Source: Liolophura sinensis
Taxonomy: Eukaryota; Mollusca; Polyplacophora; Chitonida; Chitonidae
NCBI RefSeq assembly: GCF_032854445.1
Contig: NC_088305.1
Span: 17,719,717 to 17,783,716 of the forward strand
Length of the DNA: 64,000 nt
Direction of reading: 5' to 3'
Shown here: positions 1-11,585 of the stretch, one piece after another
Layout of the letters: each line of letters starts with the position of its first letter
Position numbering within the stretch: position 1 is the stretch's first letter
The notes under the pieces: generated by a model
What the model saw: only the letters and a program-made list of their open reading frames with translations
What the model was told of the DNA's origin: nothing
The model's database searches: none
Made by a program: the position numbers and the translations under genes

Positions 1-414
1 GTGGATAGAGATAAAAGATAGCAAAGATAGAGTAAAATACACACATAGTTTCGGACACGTCTCATGGGGATACCCTTAAATATAAATCAATCCAGACAGG
101 GTAGGCTTTTCCTGTGAATGGAGGGCTGTGTCACATGCCTTCTTCAGAGAAATTTCAAGCTGTTGCCTACCATCACACGCTTCTACCCTGTCCACACGCC
201 CCAGGGGATAGACCCACGAGTGGAGGGGAGGGGAGGAGTAGGGAAGGAGGGGGCATTGCCATCTGTGTACATCACGATACATGTTGCTTTGGATATCGAA
301 GTTCAGGCCTTCAGTAATGCTAATTCGAAGACTGGATGGAGCTTGTGCGTGTCTGTGTAAGCTGTGTGCAGAAGAAATTGAAGTTCAGATTCACAACAAA
401 AATAACCATCTTAC

Positions 415-596
415 CTTTCAAAAACTTTTCTTAAAACGAAGAGGAGAGCTGCTATGGGAAATACCCACAAGAGATCGGTTCGCTGTGGATGGTAGAAACC
501 GTCATCTTTGTTTTCCAAATCGCTCCAAGACACCCCGTCAGGAAACCAAAACTTCTCGTTCCAGAAGTAGTAGCAAAATACATCCCACAAATGCAT
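415..596 (-). CDS. CERS: Ceramide synthase, first coding exon (gene continues past the left edge)
   Basis: Ceramide synthases acylate sphinganine or sphingosine with an acyl-CoA in the ER membrane. The 60 codons from the ATG at 596 match the family N-terminus: a Tyr-Tyr-Phe-Trp-Asn-Glu-Lys-Phe-Trp-Phe-Pro start, then the segment VSWSDLENKDDG, a Tyr-His-Pro stretch, and the first membrane helix LLWVFPIAALLFVLRKVFER at about residues 41-60. The equivalent vertebrate exon has the pattern W-x-[EA]-R-F-W-L-P-x-[NG]-V-[TS]-W-[AS]-D-L. The exon ends inside an Arg codon (AG) at a good donor, G|GTAAGA, at 415/414, so the next exon joins in phase 2. That exon, the homeobox-like segment and the catalytic Lag1p region are not found in bases 1-414 and must lie left of the window. 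The vertebrate-style paralogue number cannot be assigned. The identification is by residue pattern and is strong; the 5' UTR is not delimited. Confidence 0.88.
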
Positions 597-1560
597 CGTT
601 TCTGAAGCTCAAGTCCACCGCGAAATTTTGGGGGTAGTAAGTCTCCTGGTTGGTCTTACTTATGAGAGTCCCGCACGGCAACAGATGCGTCGTCCCAACA
701 TAGTCACACTGTGAATGGACAACAGCTAGTACAGGGGTGACCCTATTTTCGTTCCTGACGTCATCGCTTTGTGTGTAGGATCCATCTTCTAGGTTGGAGG
801 TGACAAAGTCACAGCAAGGTGCTGATTCGGCCGCTAAGCGTGGCAATAGTCTTACAAAATAATCTCTGCCATATTAAACGTCCCGTCGCGACATTGTTTT
901 GCCAACTCAAACAACAGTGATATATTTTGTTAATGCAAGCACCAGCAGCTGACTAACGATTTTAAGACTATGTACACTTGGTTTTGAATATGGGTCAAGT
1001 TGTTCGAAAGTGTAGGCCTATTAACTAACACTGGCATTGTCATATTTTATATTTAAAATTTAGCTAACCTATGTAGCCAATGCTTTTGTCAAGAATCAAA
1101 GTACAAGAGCAGCAGATTTTATTTATATTTAATATAACCTACTGTTGCACAACTTTTTTGGGATAAGTGCAAAATAGAAGATTTGGCTTAAAGTTAAATC
1201 TGGTATTAAATCTTACACCAGTTTGAAGAACTGGTCCAGCCCTTGCCACAATCGGGACTTGGCGGAGAGTGTTTCAGCAAAGTAACCTGGTACCAGGTAC
1301 CATCTTTTCTCTCGGCAGAGAAAATTCCTGCTTTGCCAAGTCAACACTGCGTGGAGTTTAGCACCCAGGAGCGAGAAAGCACGCAACCGTCAGTGCAGCA
1401 AAAGCAACTGAATGCGCATGTATGTAGGACAGCTATATCTTTTTTAGGCTTCTTTATCCGTCGAACTACTCTTTTGCTTCGCACTAATTAGCTAAAATGT
1501 TTCGTCCCTGTGTTAGTCACTGTGATGGATGCATGCCTACTATTTCCAACAGTTTTGTCT
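597..1560. other. Upstream flank of the ceramide synthase exon, no gene seen
   Basis: AT-rich sequence upstream of the minus-strand ceramide synthase exon. It should contain that gene's 5' UTR or promoter, but I see no convincing TATA box or splice acceptor. The open frame at 538-846 on the minus strand overlaps the exon in another frame and has no recognisable domain. Confidence 0.4.
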
Positions 1561-1685
1561 ACTTACGTCCACCAGGGGACCGGAAATACATCTACCAGTA
1601 GGACGGACATCCTTACAACAGTGTTGAGCTGCCTACATCCACCAGGGGACCGGAAGTACATCCACCAGTCGGACATCCATGAGGA
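1561..1685 (+). repeat. Two-copy direct repeat, period 70 bp
   Basis: The phrase TCCACCAGGGGACCGGAA occurs at about 1568 and again at about 1638, with similar sequence after each copy (a TACATC-ACCAGT-GGAC segment). The second copy ends in CATCCATGAGGAGGACGGT, which is the core of the 53-bp satellite found at 2446 and 4561. Confidence 0.7.
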
Positions 1686-1926
1686 GGACGGTAAAGAGCG
1701 CATGACCTAATATATGGCGGGAATTGCAAACCACTACACAAGCAATCAACAGACGCTTTACCATTTACCGTTTACCATTTACTACAAAATGACTTCGAAT
1801 TATGGCACTAGTGATGAAAGGTTGATAAATATATCAAGCTGCCCTTTCAAGTCACACTTTTCAACATAGGCCCATCATACGCAATATATATATATATACA
1901 CATTATCAATGTATTTAATGCAGGGT

Positions 1927-2137
1927 GGTTCACCAATGCGGTTGCTGTGAGTTCAAGTCCAGCTCATGCTGGCTTCCTCTCCGGCCGTAAGTGGGAAGGT
2001 CTGACAGCAACCTGCGGATGGTCGTGGGTTTCCCCCGGGCTGTGCCCGGTTTCCACCCACCATAATGCTGGCCGCCGTCGCATAAGTGAAATATTCTTGA
2101 GTACGGCGTAAAACACCAATCAAATAAATAAATAAAT
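1927..2137 (+). mobile_element. SINE with V-SINE/RUDI-like body, 5' truncated
   Basis: Starts inside the tRNA-like head (CACCAATGCGGTTGCTGTGA), contains the B-box-like GAGTTCAAGTCC, the body with the CATAATGCTGGCCGCCGTCG block, and ends in CACCAATCAAATAAATAAAT. The same body recurs in more than twenty places in this window in both orientations, which defines it as an interspersed family. Confidence 0.85.
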
Positions 2138-2445
2138 TTAATGCAGGGTGGTAGTTTTCCGTAGAGTTTTTATCCCCAGACACTTTTTGTATATAGGCCC
2201 AAGTGGAATATTCCTCAATACATGATTAATATAATCCCCAAATGAAGTCAAGCAAATGTATAACTAGTACATCTAGATGTACGTACCTTGTGTTATACAC
2301 AATTCTTACGCGACTCATTATTTTTCATCACAATAATTCAAAACTCCATATGAAACAAACAAAATTCAATAAATACACTGACAGACATGAAAAACACTGA
2401 ATTCTGCATTTTATCTGTGCCCTACTGCTTCAGGCACATCGCTCT

Positions 2446-3075
2446 GATGGCTAATTTACCTTCCTATGGGCATAAAGTACAAAATCCATGAGGAGGATGG
2501 TGGCTAATTTAACTTCCTATAGGTATAAAGCACAACATCCATGAGGAGAACGTTGGCTAATTTACCTTCCTATAGGTATAAAGTACAACATCCAGGAGGA
2601 GAACGGTGGCTAATTTACCTTCCTATAGGTATAAAGTACAACATCCATGAGGAGGACGGTGGCTAATGTACCTTCCTATAGGTATAAAGTACAACATCCA
2701 TGAGGAGGACGGTGGCTAATTTAACTTCCTGTAGGTGTAAAGTACAACATCCATGAGGAGGACGGTGGCTAATTTAACTTCCTGTAGGTGTAAAGTACAA
2801 CATCCATGAGGAGGACGGTGGCTAATTTAACTTCCTGTAGGTGTAAAGTACAACATCCATGAGGAGGACGGTGGCTAATTTAACTTCCTGTAGGTGTAAA
2901 GTACAACATCCATGAGGAGGACGGTGGCTAATTTAACTTCCTGTAGGTATGAAGTACAACATCCATGAGGAGGACGGTCGCTAATTTACCATCCCAAAGG
3001 TATAGAGAACAACATCCGTGAGGAGGACGGTGGCTAATTTACCTTCTCATAGGTAAAAAGGGTAACATCCTAATG
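2446..3075 (+). repeat. Satellite array A, 53-bp unit
   Basis: About 12 tandem units of 53 bp. Each carries GGTGGCTAATTTAACTTCCT, a TAGGTGTAAAGTACAACATC segment and CATGAGGAGGAC. Unit starts at 2701, 2754 and 2807 confirm the period. The central units (about 2700-2950) are nearly identical; the units at both ends are more diverged, the usual pattern of homogenisation by unequal exchange. The same unit forms array B at 4561-6547 on the other strand. Confidence 0.95.
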
Positions 3076-3886
3076 TCCAGGACCAGAAGGATGGTTTATT
3101 ATACGTCTGCCAGACTACATATAATACAAATGTATCGTGTATACACATTTATACATATTGGAAACAGATGAAGAGACATACAATAGAAAATTCATTTTTG
3201 CCCACTGTAAGTTCAAAAATGTATGCGTTTTTTGACATTAAATGTCAATTGCACATTTGCATATTTATGCGCCTATCACTTTTCTTCTGAAGCATATTTT
3301 TACTTTGATTGTTTGATATTGTTGAACAAATAAGCTTGTCCTCAAACTATGTATCCAGTTTTTGGAAAATTCTGATCTCAAACATTGTGTTATTTGAATT
3401 TATGTGAGAAGAGCACACAGCTTACAGTGGCATACAGTAAATCCAACAGCCAGTGCATGTGTGTATGTAAGTATAACCTGGGACTAATATATACATGTAA
3501 TAGTCCAAGGTATAAAAGTGAGATTATTTTCTGAAATAAGCAAATAATGGAATAGAAAACACATGAAACTTTCTAAACTTATACATATACATCTCTTTAT
3601 TCTGACTACAGCTTTGAAGAGGTTGTTGTCATCATGGCATGGAGTATAAGAGGTGGCCAAGCTCTGTATAATATGGCCATCTTTCCAGACAGTAAATGGT
3701 CATTTAGAAAACACATTTTCAAGCCTGTTGAGAGTGCAACACAGCTCTATATATACAAAACAAATATCAGAAAGGCTACTTATGCTAAGCTTAATAGAAG
3801 ATTAGTGTACAATCAAACAGTATAAGTTCATGATGCACGTGCAATAAACATAGAATTCTTAATAAATCTTGACATTATACGATTAA
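3076..3886. other. Spacer between satellite array A and the MITE, no gene seen
   Basis: AT-rich sequence with short open frames only. The 63-codon frame starting at 3634 has no recognisable features. I see no splice-supported exon here. Confidence 0.4.
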
Positions 3887-4466
3887 TTAAAGGAGAAGAA
3901 AATTTAAATATAAATCAAATAACATTGAAAAGAGTATGCATTTCCTCGCAGGTGCATGCCATAAAAAACATTCTAATATATACCTCAAGTTGATAAATTC
4001 TAAAGAAAGTCCGCGCCAACATCCGCTGTGGGCGACTTCATTTTGCCTAAGAACTAGTCCTGAAGTCTTCTGTGTTAGGAGAACTGCCATCGAAAACCGC
4101 CGAAGTCTAGTTCGTACATTTTCGGTAGAACTCTTCTTCCCAGAAGGTAGTGAACAGCACAGTTCGTTTTCCGCTTGACGATCGGGAAACGGGAATGTTG
4201 GACGTAGGTTCCGAGTTTACACCAACAATCCGGCAGTTTTAACGACTCGCAATGGCAGAGAGTCAACACACCCAGGGCATAAATTACAGGGTGTTAAAGA
4301 TGGAGGACGCAATGGACTCAGCGATTTATGCCAGCTTTGCCGTATTCAGGCTTTACGTGTATGGCGAAGAAAAATGGCAAAATCATGCAGCAGGCACCAC
4401 CAGATAGAAAAAAATGTGGTCTTTTCAGCCTAAAGTGTCATGTTTTTCAGTTTTCTTCTCCTTTAA
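3887..4466. mobile_element. Candidate TTAA-inserting MITE with 12-bp terminal inverted repeats
   Basis: The left end AGGAGAAGAAAA (3891-3902) is exactly inverted at the right end, TTTTCTTCTCCT (4451-4462). Both ends are bounded by TTAA (3887-3890 and 4463-4466), a target duplication typical of piggyBac-type elements. The 572-bp interior has no transposase frame, so it would be a non-autonomous element. The terminal bases are not the usual piggyBac CCY, so the superfamily is uncertain. Confidence 0.6.
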
Positions 4467-4560
4467 TGTACAAATGTGGTCAGAAAGCTACTATGGACAT
4501 ATCTTCCATTCATACCAACTCGATGCTTATTAATAACCTGTTTTTGATTCATATGAACGG

Positions 4561-6547
4561 TAAAGTTAATTACCCACGTACCGTTTTCCTTGTGGATGTT
4601 GCTCTTAATACCTATAGGAAGTCAAAATAGCCACCGTCCTCCTTGTGGATGTTGCACTTTATATCGATAGGAAGGTAAATTAGCCACCGTCCTCCTCATG
4701 GATATCACTCTATATAGCCATGGGCAGGTAAATTAGCCACCATTTTCCTCTTGGATGTTGCCCTTTATACCTGTATGAAGGTAAATTAGCCACCATCCTC
4801 CTCATTGATGTCGCTATTTATACCTATAGAAAGGTAAATTAGCCACCGTCCTCCATGTAGATGTTGCACTTTATACCTATAGGGAGATAAATTAGCCACC
4901 ATCCTCCTCATGGATGTTAATCTTTATACCTATGGAGAGTAAATTAGCCACTGTCCTCCTCATGGATGTCACTCTGTATATCTGTAGGAAGGTAAAATAG
5001 CCACCACCCTCCTCATGGATGTTGTGATTTATACCCGTAAGGAGGTAAAATAGCCACTGTCCGCTACATGGATGTTGTGATTTATAGCCGTAGGGAGGTA
5101 AAATAGCCACTGTCCTCCCCATGGATGTTGTGATTTATACCTGTTGGAAGGTAAAATAGCCACTGTCCTCCACATGGATGTTGTGATTTATACCTGTTGG
5201 AAGGTAAAATAGCCACTGTCCTCCACATGGATGTTGTGATTTATACCCGTAGGAAGGTGAAATAGCCACCATCCTCCTCATGGATGTTACTCTTGATACC
5301 CGTAGGGAGTACAATAGCCCCTGTCCTCCTCATGGATGTTGTGATTTATACCTGTAGGAAGGTAAAATAGCCACTGTCCTCTACATGGATGTTGTTATTT
5401 ATACCCGTAGGGAGGTAAAATAGCCACTGTCCTCCTCATGGATGTTGTGATTTATACCCATAGGGAGGTAAAATAGCCACAGTCCACCTCATGGATGTTG
5501 TGATTTATACCCGTAGGAAGGTAAAATAGTCACTGTCCACCTGATGGATGTTGTGATTTATACCTGTAGGAAGGTAAAATAGCCACTGTCCTCTACATGG
5601 ATGTTGTGATTTAACCCGTAGGGAGGTAAAATAGCCACTGTCCTCCTCATGGATGTTGTGATTTATACCCATAGGGAGGTAAAATAGCCACAGTCCACCT
5701 CATGGATGTTGTGATTTATACCGTAGGAAGGTAAAATAGCCACTGTCCACCAAATGAATGTTGTGATTTATACCTGTAGGGAGGTAAAATAGCCACTGTC
5801 CTCCTCATGGATGTTGTGATTTATACCCATAGGGAGGTAAAATAGCCACAGTCCACCTCATGGATGTTGTGATTTATACCCGTAGGAAGGTAAAATAGCC
5901 ACTGTCGTCTGAATGGATGTTGTGATTTATAGCCGTAGGGAGGTAAAATAGCCACTGTCCTCCCCATGGATGTTGTGATTTATACCTGTTGGAAGGTAAA
6001 ATAGCCACTGTCCTCCACATGGATGTTGTGATTTATACCTGTTGGAAGGTAAAATAGCCACTGTCCTCCACATGGATGTTGTGATTTATACCCGTAGGAA
6101 GGTGAAATAGCCACCATCCTCCTCATGGATGTTACTCTTGATACCCGTAGGGAGGTACAATAGCCCCTGTCCTCCTCATGGATGTTGTGATTTATACCTG
6201 TAGGAAGGTAAAATAGCCACTGTCCTCTACATGGATGTTGTTATTTATACCCGTAGGGAGGTAAAATAGCCACTGTCCTCCTCATGGATGTTGTGATTTA
6301 TACCCATAGGGAGGTAAAATAGCCACAGTCCACCTCATGGATGTTGTGATTTATACCCGTAGGAAGGTAAAATAGCCACTGTCGTCTGAGTGGATGTTGT
6401 GATTTATACCTGTAGGGAGGTAAATTAGCCACTGTCCTCCTAATAGATGTTGTGACTTATAGGAAGTTAAATTAGCAACCGTCCTCCTCATGGATGTTGT
6501 ACTTAATTCCTATAGGAAGGAGAGCCACCGTCCTTCTGATGTATGCT
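4561..6547 (-). repeat. Satellite array B, same 53-bp unit in opposite orientation
   Basis: About 37 tandem units of 53 bp, the reverse complement of array A: ATGGATGTTGTGATTTATAC, then CCGTAGGAAGGTAAAATAGC and CACTGTCCTCCTC. Starts at 5438 and 5491 confirm the period. A higher-order repeat is visible: a run of distinct variant units beginning at 5081 reappears in the same order at 5926, an offset of 845 bp or about 16 units. Units at both edges are more diverged. Confidence 0.95.
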
Positions 6548-7329
6548 TTCTTTTGTACATAATTTTCTCCTAGGGGATGTTGATGTATTGTATACATTTA
6601 TGAACTTACTATAACTATAATCCATCTTTATGGAGGTTTATTTTTTATGTTATTGGAATAGTACGTTATCCATGTTTAAGTGGTTTGCGAATTATCTAAG
6701 CGATACGATAAGGCTGACACGGAAAATTACATTAGCATGTTTTATTCCATCTGACATAAAAATATTTAAATTGCCCAATGATTTACTTGTCGACATGGAA
6801 CGATACTTATTTAGGTTTGTACACATGCATACACTTTATTACATAGCCCCACTACATCAATGAGTTTTATTTTCCGTCCTGTCCTAGGTTGTCTGTTCCT
6901 CTGTACTGTTGGTACTTTTTCGCGATCTTCTGCTTGTGCAGTTCTATCAGAATTATGTCCCTTGAATTGCATGAACGCGGCTTGGCAGTGTTGTAAAAGG
7001 AGCGTTAACTGAGAACGGCGCATAGGCTGTTTTTTTCAGCGTTTATGTTGACCTTACGAAAGGACCCAGGTATAATTCCTATAGGAAGGAAATGGCTCAG
7101 CCCGGCATTAACATATCGTTCTAACATATTATGACTGCAAAACTGGCGTCCATGTTAATCTATCGCAGCATATTTGCATATTGGCTGTAATGGCCTCTTG
7201 CATGAGTGTGTTATAGCCCAGACGCTCGGCCCTATTGTCGTATACTCTCCACAGGTACTCACAATGACTTGTGACAAAATTAAACGTCTACAATTTTGTA
7301 TGCATCAGGTGCTGTAGTACGTACATGTA
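6548..7329. other. Intergenic sequence, no gene seen
   Basis: AT-rich sequence without a supported exon. A single stray fragment of the 53-bp satellite (ATTCCTATAGGAAGGAAATGGC-like) lies near 7075. Confidence 0.4.
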
Positions 7330-7487
7330 CTACACGTACGTGGGAAGGTCTTCCAGCAACCTGCGGATGGTCGTGGGTTCCCCCCGCCCTGCCCGGTTTC
7401 CTTCCACCATAATGCTGGCCGCTGTCGTATAAGTGAAATATTCCTAAGTACGGGGTAAACCCCAATCAAATAAATAAATGAATAAAT
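7330..7487 (+). mobile_element. V-SINE/RUDI-like SINE, head missing
   Basis: Body from TACGTGGGAAGGTCTTCCAG through CCACCATAATGCTGGCCGCT to an AATCAAATAAATAAATGAAT tail. The tRNA-like head is absent. Confidence 0.8.
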
Positions 7488-8204
7488 GTACTACACTCAA
7501 CAAAGTCTGTAGTCTGAGTGATGCTAATATTTATTCTGTTATTATAACAGACTATTCTGTCATATTCAGCACAATATCATGTTCGTCTAATAGTATCTTT
7601 ATGTTACTGAATTAATATCTTTATGTTAAATATTTATATTAATTAAATTATTATAATATGTGTGTTATACTTAACAGAAAAATCTGCTGCAATAACAGAA
7701 TACATTCCAGCATCACTCACACAACAGATTTTCTGTTCCAGTGTCAGAGGTTCACACAACTGTAACAAAATTGAACATCTATACTTTTGCGTACTGTAGA
7801 GGTAGCCCATACACAACTGAACGGTGTGTACTACCAATACACATGGTGTTTTCTCCAGTACACGGGTTGTGTACGTTTAATACACAAAAAATGTAGATTA
7901 AAAGTCGATTTTAGGTTGTTGAAGAACGAGGGTCAAGGTACTGGACTGGGTTATTTTAGCACACTGGGCAGGAAGGTATATATGGACGATTTGTCATTTA
8001 CTATAGCTTTACTCGGTTTGGCTAAGGAAATGGTTAAATTTATAATTTGTAGGAAAGGGTTCTAACATCTAAAAAGATTTCCTGAACTCCGTCACATAAT
8101 AAAGGGAAAAACTCTCGAACACGGCGTTAAACACCAACCTGTCAGTCAGTCTTAAATGGTTTTGGTATAGAGATTATATATGACGTTATTGTAATGGTTA
8201 AATG

Positions 8205-8348
8205 GGATCTCAACCTACAGATGGTCATGTGTGTCCCGAGGGCTCTGCCCATATCCTTCCCACCATAATGCTGGCCATCGTCGAATAAGTGTATTATTAT
8301 AAGTATTATTGAGTCGGGCGTAAAACATCAATCAAATAAATAAATATA
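8205..8348 (+). mobile_element. V-SINE/RUDI-like SINE, degenerate 3' part
   Basis: Diverged body (CCCACCATAATGCTGGCCAT, with a short insertion in the GTGAAATATT block) and a CATCAATCAAATAAATAAAT tail. More mutated than neighbouring copies, so older. The 7490-8200 stretch before it shows only AT-rich non-coding sequence. Confidence 0.75.
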
Positions 8349-8886
8349 TGGGGTCTCCGGGGATGAAAAGAATATAACCTCAGCCCTCTACTTAAGCAGG
8401 GTGCGTAAAAGGCGATTAAGAAACTGATGACCCAGGCAGTGAACAGAAGAGGCCCATATCGTTTAAAACATATAATTAGGCCCAATAGTATCGTGTGACA
8501 GGTTACTCAATTTCAATTTCTCATTTTCTTTTTAATTTTGCTTTTTTTTGACTAAGTTTGAAATGTTTGACACCGTTGCTTGCAATTTTCAAGATGTTGT
8601 CAGGATGTTGTATACAAACTGTATTATTTGAATCTTGCCAGTGTGACGTTTTACTGTATAGTCATTCTTTCGGGCAAGACTGATAGTCAACATGGAAGAG
8701 TGAAAAGATCGTGCGACCCTACCTAGAGGGTGACACGATCCTCCGAACATACGTGAATGTTGTCGCGATCCTCTGGCCATCATTCGCAGGTGCCAACGTG
8801 ATCCTGCGAGCATCATACGCGGACCATTCGCGTATCAGAGTATGTTTGTATTATTATGTTGAGGTATATACTGTTTACCGTGCAAA

Positions 8887-9100
8887 GGTAAACGTATGCG
8901 AGGAGAATACATTGGCGGGATTTATTATGACTTTCGTCTTGGTGAATTTTAAAGTGGAGCAAGACGAAAGATGTTCGGGTCACGTCCGTTTTTTGGATCT
9001 TTTTCTCTGTTTGGACGCTTGTTCGCTACTGTCATGTTTAAGGAAAATCCTGGCGCTCGAGTTTGTTCATTTGATCGTGTCGTTCGTGGTCTTAAGGTTC
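8887..9100 (+). pseudogene. Decayed fragment of the MFSD4B-like transporter, last exon
   Basis: About 210 bp align with bases 17754-17975 of the intact transporter exon downstream. The start encodes ENTLAGFIMTFV against EDTFAGFIMTFV in the intact gene. A one-base insertion before GTGGAGCAAGACGAAAG then shifts the frame, so the second half only matches the intact gene in a different frame. Shared DNA such as CACGTCCGTTTTTTGGATCT and TTGATCGTGTCGTTC makes the relation clear. No flanking exons or splice sites remain. It is a partial duplicate, not a gene. Confidence 0.85.
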
Positions 9101-9126
9101 ACTGGTATTTGCTACAGGCCCTTTTC

Positions 9127-9494
9127 CCATCGGCCCTTCCGCCAGTCCCATCTGCGCTGAGAGCGTAATGTCTACAAACCATTTCCAGTCATCTTTTTAA
9201 AACTTGGGTAGAGCCTTGCCATCGTTGGGACGACAGTTCAGTAATCCAAGATGGCTACCGACTCATGCCTTTGTTTATAACTTATAATTAGGATGTTGGA
9301 ACAGGCCTCTTCTTTTTGCGTGGAAAAAGAATGCTACTGTTCTTTTGTCACCCCGACCTTCCGCCCGTGTCATCTGCACTGAGAGCGCAATATCTACAAA
9401 CAATTTCATGTCGTCTTTTTTTTTTTAAAACTTGGGTCATCAAGTTGAAACGACAGTTGAGTGATCCAAGATGGCTGCCGACCCATTCTTTTGT
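9127..9494 (+). repeat. Diverged direct repeat pair (9127-9272 and 9351-9494)
   Basis: Both copies run from a CCTTCCGCC segment through CATCTGC-CTGAGAGCG, TCTACAAAC, TTTTAAAACTTGGGT to TCCAAGATGGCT and the ACTCAT or CCCATT end. They are separated by about 80 bp. They do not resemble either SINE family. The open frames across them are accidental. Confidence 0.75.
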
Positions 9495-10456
9495 CTGACT
9501 CATACTTGTCCAATCGGACATGGCTCTTCCAGTTTGCGTGGATACCTGTATGGATATGGTGCATGGCAACCTATCCCGCGCGGAAAATTTCACTGACCTT
9601 TCTGCGTGTTGGTGCATGTATCCGCCACCCATACATGTACCCGCGGTTCTTGTATTTGGTATTTTGATTCCCTATTTTTTGATCATCGGAAGTGTAGGTA
9701 CTCAAAAGCCTTTGGACCTTTTAAAGTAGTCTAGCTGTTTAGGCTTTAGAACCCAACAAGTCGAATCAGCTTCCCTCAAGTTCCGATATGATAAGTGCCA
9801 TATGAAAAATTCTTCCAAGAGGAATTTATTTTGTTTCCTTGCTTTCAAAGATAACAGTACTGTACTCGCTGCATTTCGTCGTCAGCGGTTTGTCTCTCAA
9901 ACAATCATCACATATCTTGCCTGAGGTTCGAACATGAAGTATGGCAGATTCAAAATTTTGCACAACTGGATTATTGTTAGAAGAGGCTTTGCTGGTGAGG
10001 GTTTTGGCATCTTTGGATGACTTGTGGATTCGGTGTATACTAAACGTTAGGGTGAACTGGAGCCGATAACGTTAGTGAAAATTTCTTGCAGAGCGACATA
10101 CGTAACTAAATTACTATATAGCACGACTCGGTGAGCCAACTTATACTGGGTGTGAACCCGATATATGGAAATGAAACCAAGGAATCGTCTTCAGTCTTGG
10201 GTAGTGCCTTGTTAGTGTTGAGAGGATGGTTGCTTTTTAGCTCACGTACAGTCCAGACGTGGCGCAGGTCATAGCCCGAGCGTGAGCGTGCAATGTTAAG
10301 CAATATTAAGGTAAATGTTATGGACGGTATATGTTAAAAAGTACTGTGTATATTGAACTAAGGTTTTGCATACCTGCAAAGCACAGTGGCAGCTAGGGGA
10401 TGTTCCATCGTTGATGCTCTGCGCATGTTGATTACTGTGAATTACAAAATTCACGA
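9495..10456. other. Intergenic sequence, no gene seen
   Basis: No frame with recognisable protein features and no repeat shared with the rest of the window was found here. Confidence 0.4.
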
Positions 10457-10722
10457 GGGGCCTCCGTGGCTCAATTGGTTAGCGGGCTAGCGCAGCGTAA
10501 TGACCCAGGAGTCTCTCACCAATGCGGTCGCTGTGAGTTTAAGTCCAGCTCATGCTGGCTTCCTCTCCGGCCGTACGTGGGAAGGTCTGTCATCAACTTA
10601 CGGATGGTCGTGGGTTTCCCCCGGGCTGTGCCCGGTTTCCAACCACCATAATGCTGGCCGCCGTCGTATAAGTGAAATATTCTTGAGTACGGTGTAAAAC
10701 ACGAATGAAATAAATAAATCAA
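10457..10722 (+). mobile_element. Full-length tRNA-headed V-SINE/RUDI-like SINE
   Basis: The most complete forward copy. The tRNA-derived head starts GGGGCCTCCGTGGCTCAATT, with an A-box-like TGGCTCAATTGGTTAGCG and a B-box-like GAGTTTAAGTCC, the usual internal pol III promoter layout. The body with CATAATGCTGGCCGCCGTCG and the tail AAATAAATAAATC follow. The direct repeat CAAAATTCACGA flanks it (about 10446-10457 and 10722-10733), a likely target-site duplication. Confidence 0.9.
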
Positions 10723-10733
10723 AATTCACGACT

Positions 10734-11467
10734 TTTTCTCCTGTGCATTAAAATCACTGTTAAGGTAAAAGTTATGGTTGCTATGTCAAAAAATACAGCA
10801 TGTATCAGCTCTGGTTTTGCATGTTTGTAAAGTACGACGACGCACAAAGGAGATGTTCCAATGTTGATGCCTTTTATATGTGTTATTTATTTCGACAGCT
10901 ATTTTTTTTTTATTTCTTTCTTTGGTCTGTGTGGTAAAACGGTACTCAAGAATATTTCACGTAAACGACTTATAAATTTTCAGTCTATTGAGGACGAGGA
11001 GTTATTAGTTGTGTTTACATATGCTGTGTCTTCTTATGGCAGGGCGAGTGCATGCCACCAAAGGGCTGCCACCAGAGACGTGTCATGCTGAAGACACTAG
11101 ACATGACACCCCAAACAGTCACATTATACTGACAATTACCATTTTAAAGTCTTTAGTATGACACGGCCTCGGTTTGACCTGGGTTGTAGAACGGATTCCA
11201 GGATATTGAGGTAACGGTTAAATGGCGTTTACAAGGAGCCTTTTTCAAGTTAAGGCTTGTATCTTTACATCTAGTTTGAGGTTTCCAATTAACCTCTATG
11301 ATTTGTTAATTTTAGAAGTTTATTTTAGGAGCAGTTAATGTATAATGACTATAGTTTACATACACAATCAATCGTATTGTTTCTCTTTTGGCTATATTTT
11401 TGTTGTAAGAGAATATTGTATAGGAAACAATTTGGGTGATAACTTAACTAACGGGATTATTAAATCC
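10734..11467. other. Intergenic sequence, no gene seen
   Basis: Short frames only (for example at 10861-11091); none shows domain features or convincing exon borders. Confidence 0.4.
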
Positions 11468-11585
11468 CTGGGGATAGTGGATTTCCACGGGCTTCGCCCG
11501 GTTTTTTCCCATAATAATGCTGCCCGCCATCGTATAAATGAAATACTCATGAGTACGGTGTAAAGACCGCAAAATAAATAAATAT
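11468..11585 (+). mobile_element. V-SINE/RUDI-like SINE, 3' fragment
   Basis: Body fragment with CCCATAATAATGCTGCCCGC and an AAAATAAATAAATAT tail. Diverged from the family form. Confidence 0.75.

Noticed and set aside
538-846. 102-codon minus-strand frame upstream of the ceramide synthase exon
   Set aside because: It overlaps the exon in another frame and shows no domain or splice features.
4561-6547. CRISPR-like regular array
   Set aside because: Units are contiguous 53-bp repeats with no distinct spacers, in a eukaryotic context: a satellite.
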